The notes under the pieces are model-generated. The model made no database searches. It was not told where the DNA came from and saw only the letters and a program-made list of their open reading frames with translations. Below, piece after piece: positions 30,114-32,084 of a DNA stretch of 32,084 nt. The first letter of the stretch is position 1. Every line of letters begins with the position of its first letter. The DNA lies in the IMG/VR virus record IMGVR_UViG_3300025889_000547, positions 1 through 32,084 of that record; one strand, written 5' to 3'. The translations under genes and the position numbers were made by a program. Source of the stretch: a virus.

Positions 30114-32084
30114 ATGACCGCACTCGAACGCGCTCGACGCTGGCTCGACGCAGTGCCAGGTGCCATCTCCGGATCTGACGGACACGGGCACACCTACTAC
30201 GTCACCAACACCCTGATGCATGGGTTCGAGCTGGGGGCCAATCAGGTCCTGGGACTGCTCATCGAATGGAACCGCACCTGCAGTCCTCCCTGGTCCGCCC
30301 GAGAGCTCAATCACAAGGTCGAGCAGGCACTGGCCAACGAAGACAAGTACGAGCGTCCCAAGGGTCACATGCTCGAGGATCACAGCGATCCACTGCCACG
30401 GGCCAGATTCCCGTCGCCACTGACGCGGACCCTCATCAAGGCAGATTCACCCTCGGCTCCCAAGTCGGGCGTTCCACTGCCCATCCAGGACGGTTGCAGG
30501 CAGCTCCTACTGGCAGCATTCGAGCACGGTGAGTGGATCTCGATCTCCGACGCTCACCTGAACGAGGACGGTCGCACTGTCCCCAATGGCTCCGGCTGCG
30601 TCATGGAACGGTCGCACTGGCTGGGCAAGCTCGATGCCGTCGAAGGCGATCCAAACAAGATCTGGAACTCCAGCGACAATCCCGGGGCCTACATCCGCAT
30701 CAACCCGGTGAAGGTCGGAGGAAGCACTGACAACGATGTCACAGTCTACCGACACGCGCTCCTGGAGTTCGATGGCATCCCGATCGAGCAACAATGGAAG
30801 GTCATCGTTGAGTCCAGCATCCCAGCGACAGCAGTGGTCCACTCTGGTGGGAAGAGCCTGCATGCCTGGGTGAAGGTCGATGCCCGGGACCGTGTCGAGT
30901 ATGCTGCACGAGTCTCAGAGCTCCTGAAGGTCCTCGAGTCGTACGGGCCAGACCCAAAGAACAAGAACCCGTCGAGGTTCGCCCGGCTCCCCGGCATGCG
31001 ACGTGGCCAGGGATTGCAGCACCTGCTCGCGCTCCGCATCGGCGCCAAGAACTGGACCGAGTGGATGGCCCGGAACTCCGACATCGGCACGTCAGAGTAC
31101 CGCATCAAGGACCTGTTCGATTTCGATCCGGCCAACGACCCAAACGAGCTGATCGGACGGCGCTGGTTGTGCAAGGGACACTCATGCCTCCTGGTCGGTG
31201 CGTCGGGTATCGGGAAGTCCACGCTGACCATGATGCTCGTCGTGCTCTGGGCAGTCGGTCGTGCTCCGTTCGGAATCAAGCCCAAGCGTCCGCTCAAGAT
31301 GCTGGTGGTGCAGGCTGAGAACGACATCGGTGACCTCGCAGAACAGTTCCGCGGCGCCGTCCAGGCTCACCTCCCCAACGACCCGGACATGGCCCGGATG
31401 CTCCAGGAGAACGTGGTCTTCGTGCGCGATACAGTACACACAGGCCGACAGTTCGTGGACCGCCTGCAGACGCTCATCGACCGGCACAAGCCCGACATGG
31501 TCTGGGTCGATCCCTTGTTGTCCTACATCGGCGATGACCTGTCCGATCAGCGAGTGGCATCTGAGTTCCTCCGCAACTGGCTTGGACCGCTCCTCGAGGC
31601 GACCGGCGTGGTGCTCATGGTGGTCCACCACATCCGCAAGCCATCGGCCAACGACAAGCGAACCAGCACCGACCTGCAGTACCTGGCGAGTGGTTCCTCT
31701 GAGCTCGTGAACTGGGCCCGTGCGGTCATGTACCTGGAATCACCGGACGAGGGACAGTACCGACTCCGACTCCTCAAACGCGGCTCACGGGCAGAGGCAG
31801 TGGACCACGAAGGCAAGACATCGGACTCAATCTGGATCAAGCGCGGAGACAACCATCAGACCTGGACGACATGCCCGGCGCCCGAGGAACCAAAGCAGCA
31901 ACGAGACGACGTACCTCAGATGACGGTCAGATTCGGCGGCAGTGGAAAACCAAAGGACGACGAAGTGAAAGGGTGGAACCGAGACGAGTACCTCAACAGC
32001 ATCAGCGGCTGGAGTAGCTACGTGGCCATGGTGTCAGACATCAGCTCCAAGTACCGGCTGACCAAGGAAGAGGCGAAGTCGCGC
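30114..32084 (+). CDS. Primase-helicase (3' end outside window)
   Basis: 657 codons, open to the last base. TTGGAG at 30100-30105 is the ribosome binding site. Three parts are visible. Residues 1-80 are a small helical domain (WLDAVPGAISG ... IEWNRTCSPPWSARELNHKV) often placed in front of phage primase-helicases. Residues about 190-320 are primase-like (AEP/PrimPol type): E218-F-D220, HSGGKSLHAWV at 243-253 and NPSRFARLPG from 285. Residues 340-600 are a RecA-like ATPase: Walker A GASGIGKST at 362-370 (Lys368) and Walker B MVWVD ending at Asp466, then VVLMVVHHIRKP. It would prime and unwind DNA at the replication fork. The C-terminus past residue 657 is not seen. Confidence 0.82.
   Translation, partial: MTALERARRWLDAVPGAISGSDGHGHTYYVTNTLMHGFELGANQVLGLLIEWNRTCSPPWSARELNHKVEQALANEDKYERPKGHMLEDHSDPLPRARFPSPLTRTLIKADSPSAPKSGVPLPIQDGCRQLLLAAFEHGEWISISDAHLNEDGRTVPNGSGCVMERSHWLGKLDAVEGDPNKIWNSSDNPGAYIRINPVKVGGSTDNDVTVYRHALLEFDGIPIEQQWKVIVESSIPATAVVHSGGKSLHAWVKVDARDRVEYAARVSELLKVLESYGPDPKNKNPSRFARLPGMRRGQGLQHLLALRIGAKNWTEWMARNSDIGTSEYRIKDLFDFDPANDPNELIGRRWLCKGHSCLLVGASGIGKSTLTMMLVVLWAVGRAPFGIKPKRPLKMLVVQAENDIGDLAEQFRGAVQAHLPNDPDMARMLQENVVFVRDTVHTGRQFVDRLQTLIDRHKPDMVWVDPLLSYIGDDLSDQRVASEFLRNWLGPLLEATGVVLMVVHHIRKPSANDKRTSTDLQYLASGSSELVNWARAVMYLESPDEGQYRLRLLKRGSRAEAVDHEGKTSDSIWIKRGDNHQTWTTCPAPEEPKQQRDDVPQMTVRFGGSGKPKDDEVKGWNRDEYLNSISGWSSYVAMVSDISSKYRLTKEEAKSR

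Noticed and set aside
1-32084. Search for CRISPR arrays, insertion sequences, attachment sites and lysogeny genes
   Set aside because: No regularly spaced repeats, transposase, integrase or CI-like repressor were found; the only DNA-binding regulator seen is the small RHH protein.

Overview
The window is a stretch of a tailed double-stranded DNA phage, GC-rich, with every supported gene on the + strand and most neighbours joined by ATGA, GTGA or TAATG stop/start overlaps. It opens inside a portal gene and ends inside a primase-helicase gene, so the terminase genes presumably lie before it and DNA polymerase or other replication genes after it. The neck pair (adaptor plus nozzle-like protein), the internal (ejection) proteins and the absence of any tape measure or major tail tube gene suggest podovirus architecture. 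The capsid protein looks like the SU10/DUF5309 type. The host cannot be read from the sequence. I see no tRNA, CRISPR array, integrase, transposase or lysogeny repressor.

Layout. 1-4043: head module (portal, small conserved protein, scaffold, capsid), closed by a strong intrinsic terminator. 4108-9104: fibre and receptor-recognition block with a repeat-rich fibre, an AT-rich lectin-like protein and two tandem paralogues. 9101-9907: small membrane and lysis-type genes (holin-like proteins, nested Rz1-like lipoprotein); no endolysin is visible. 9904-14762: neck and nozzle, then a second fibre. 14759-26448: internal virion proteins, interrupted by an accessory cluster (cupin, glycosyltransferase-like protein, a conserved phage protein). 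This block ends with a 2088-residue polyvalent protein (metallopeptidase, ASCH and ADP-ribosyltransferase-like domains) and a jelly-roll protein. 26461-32084: a promoter-like site and palindrome, then a ribbon-helix-helix regulator, RecT-like annealing protein, Cas4/RecB-like nuclease, SSB-like protein, RuvC-like resolvase, structured non-coding segments and a primase-helicase. This is a recombination and replication module.

Most interesting points. (1) A complete 56-codon gene lies out of frame inside the 2088-codon gene. It matches a small basic phage family I recognise, and its codon third positions look far more coding than those of the enclosing frame. (2) The giant protein carries four [RQ]-hydrophobic-M-P-[SA] tags at domain borders and a duplicated C-terminal module, which suggests an old fusion that swallowed the small gene. 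(3) A six-codon minigene with a near-ideal ribosome binding site is followed by a 190-base structured non-coding segment with a perfect 11-bp stem. (4) Two 50-residue fibre repeats are almost identical as protein but synonymously rewritten in 32 codons.
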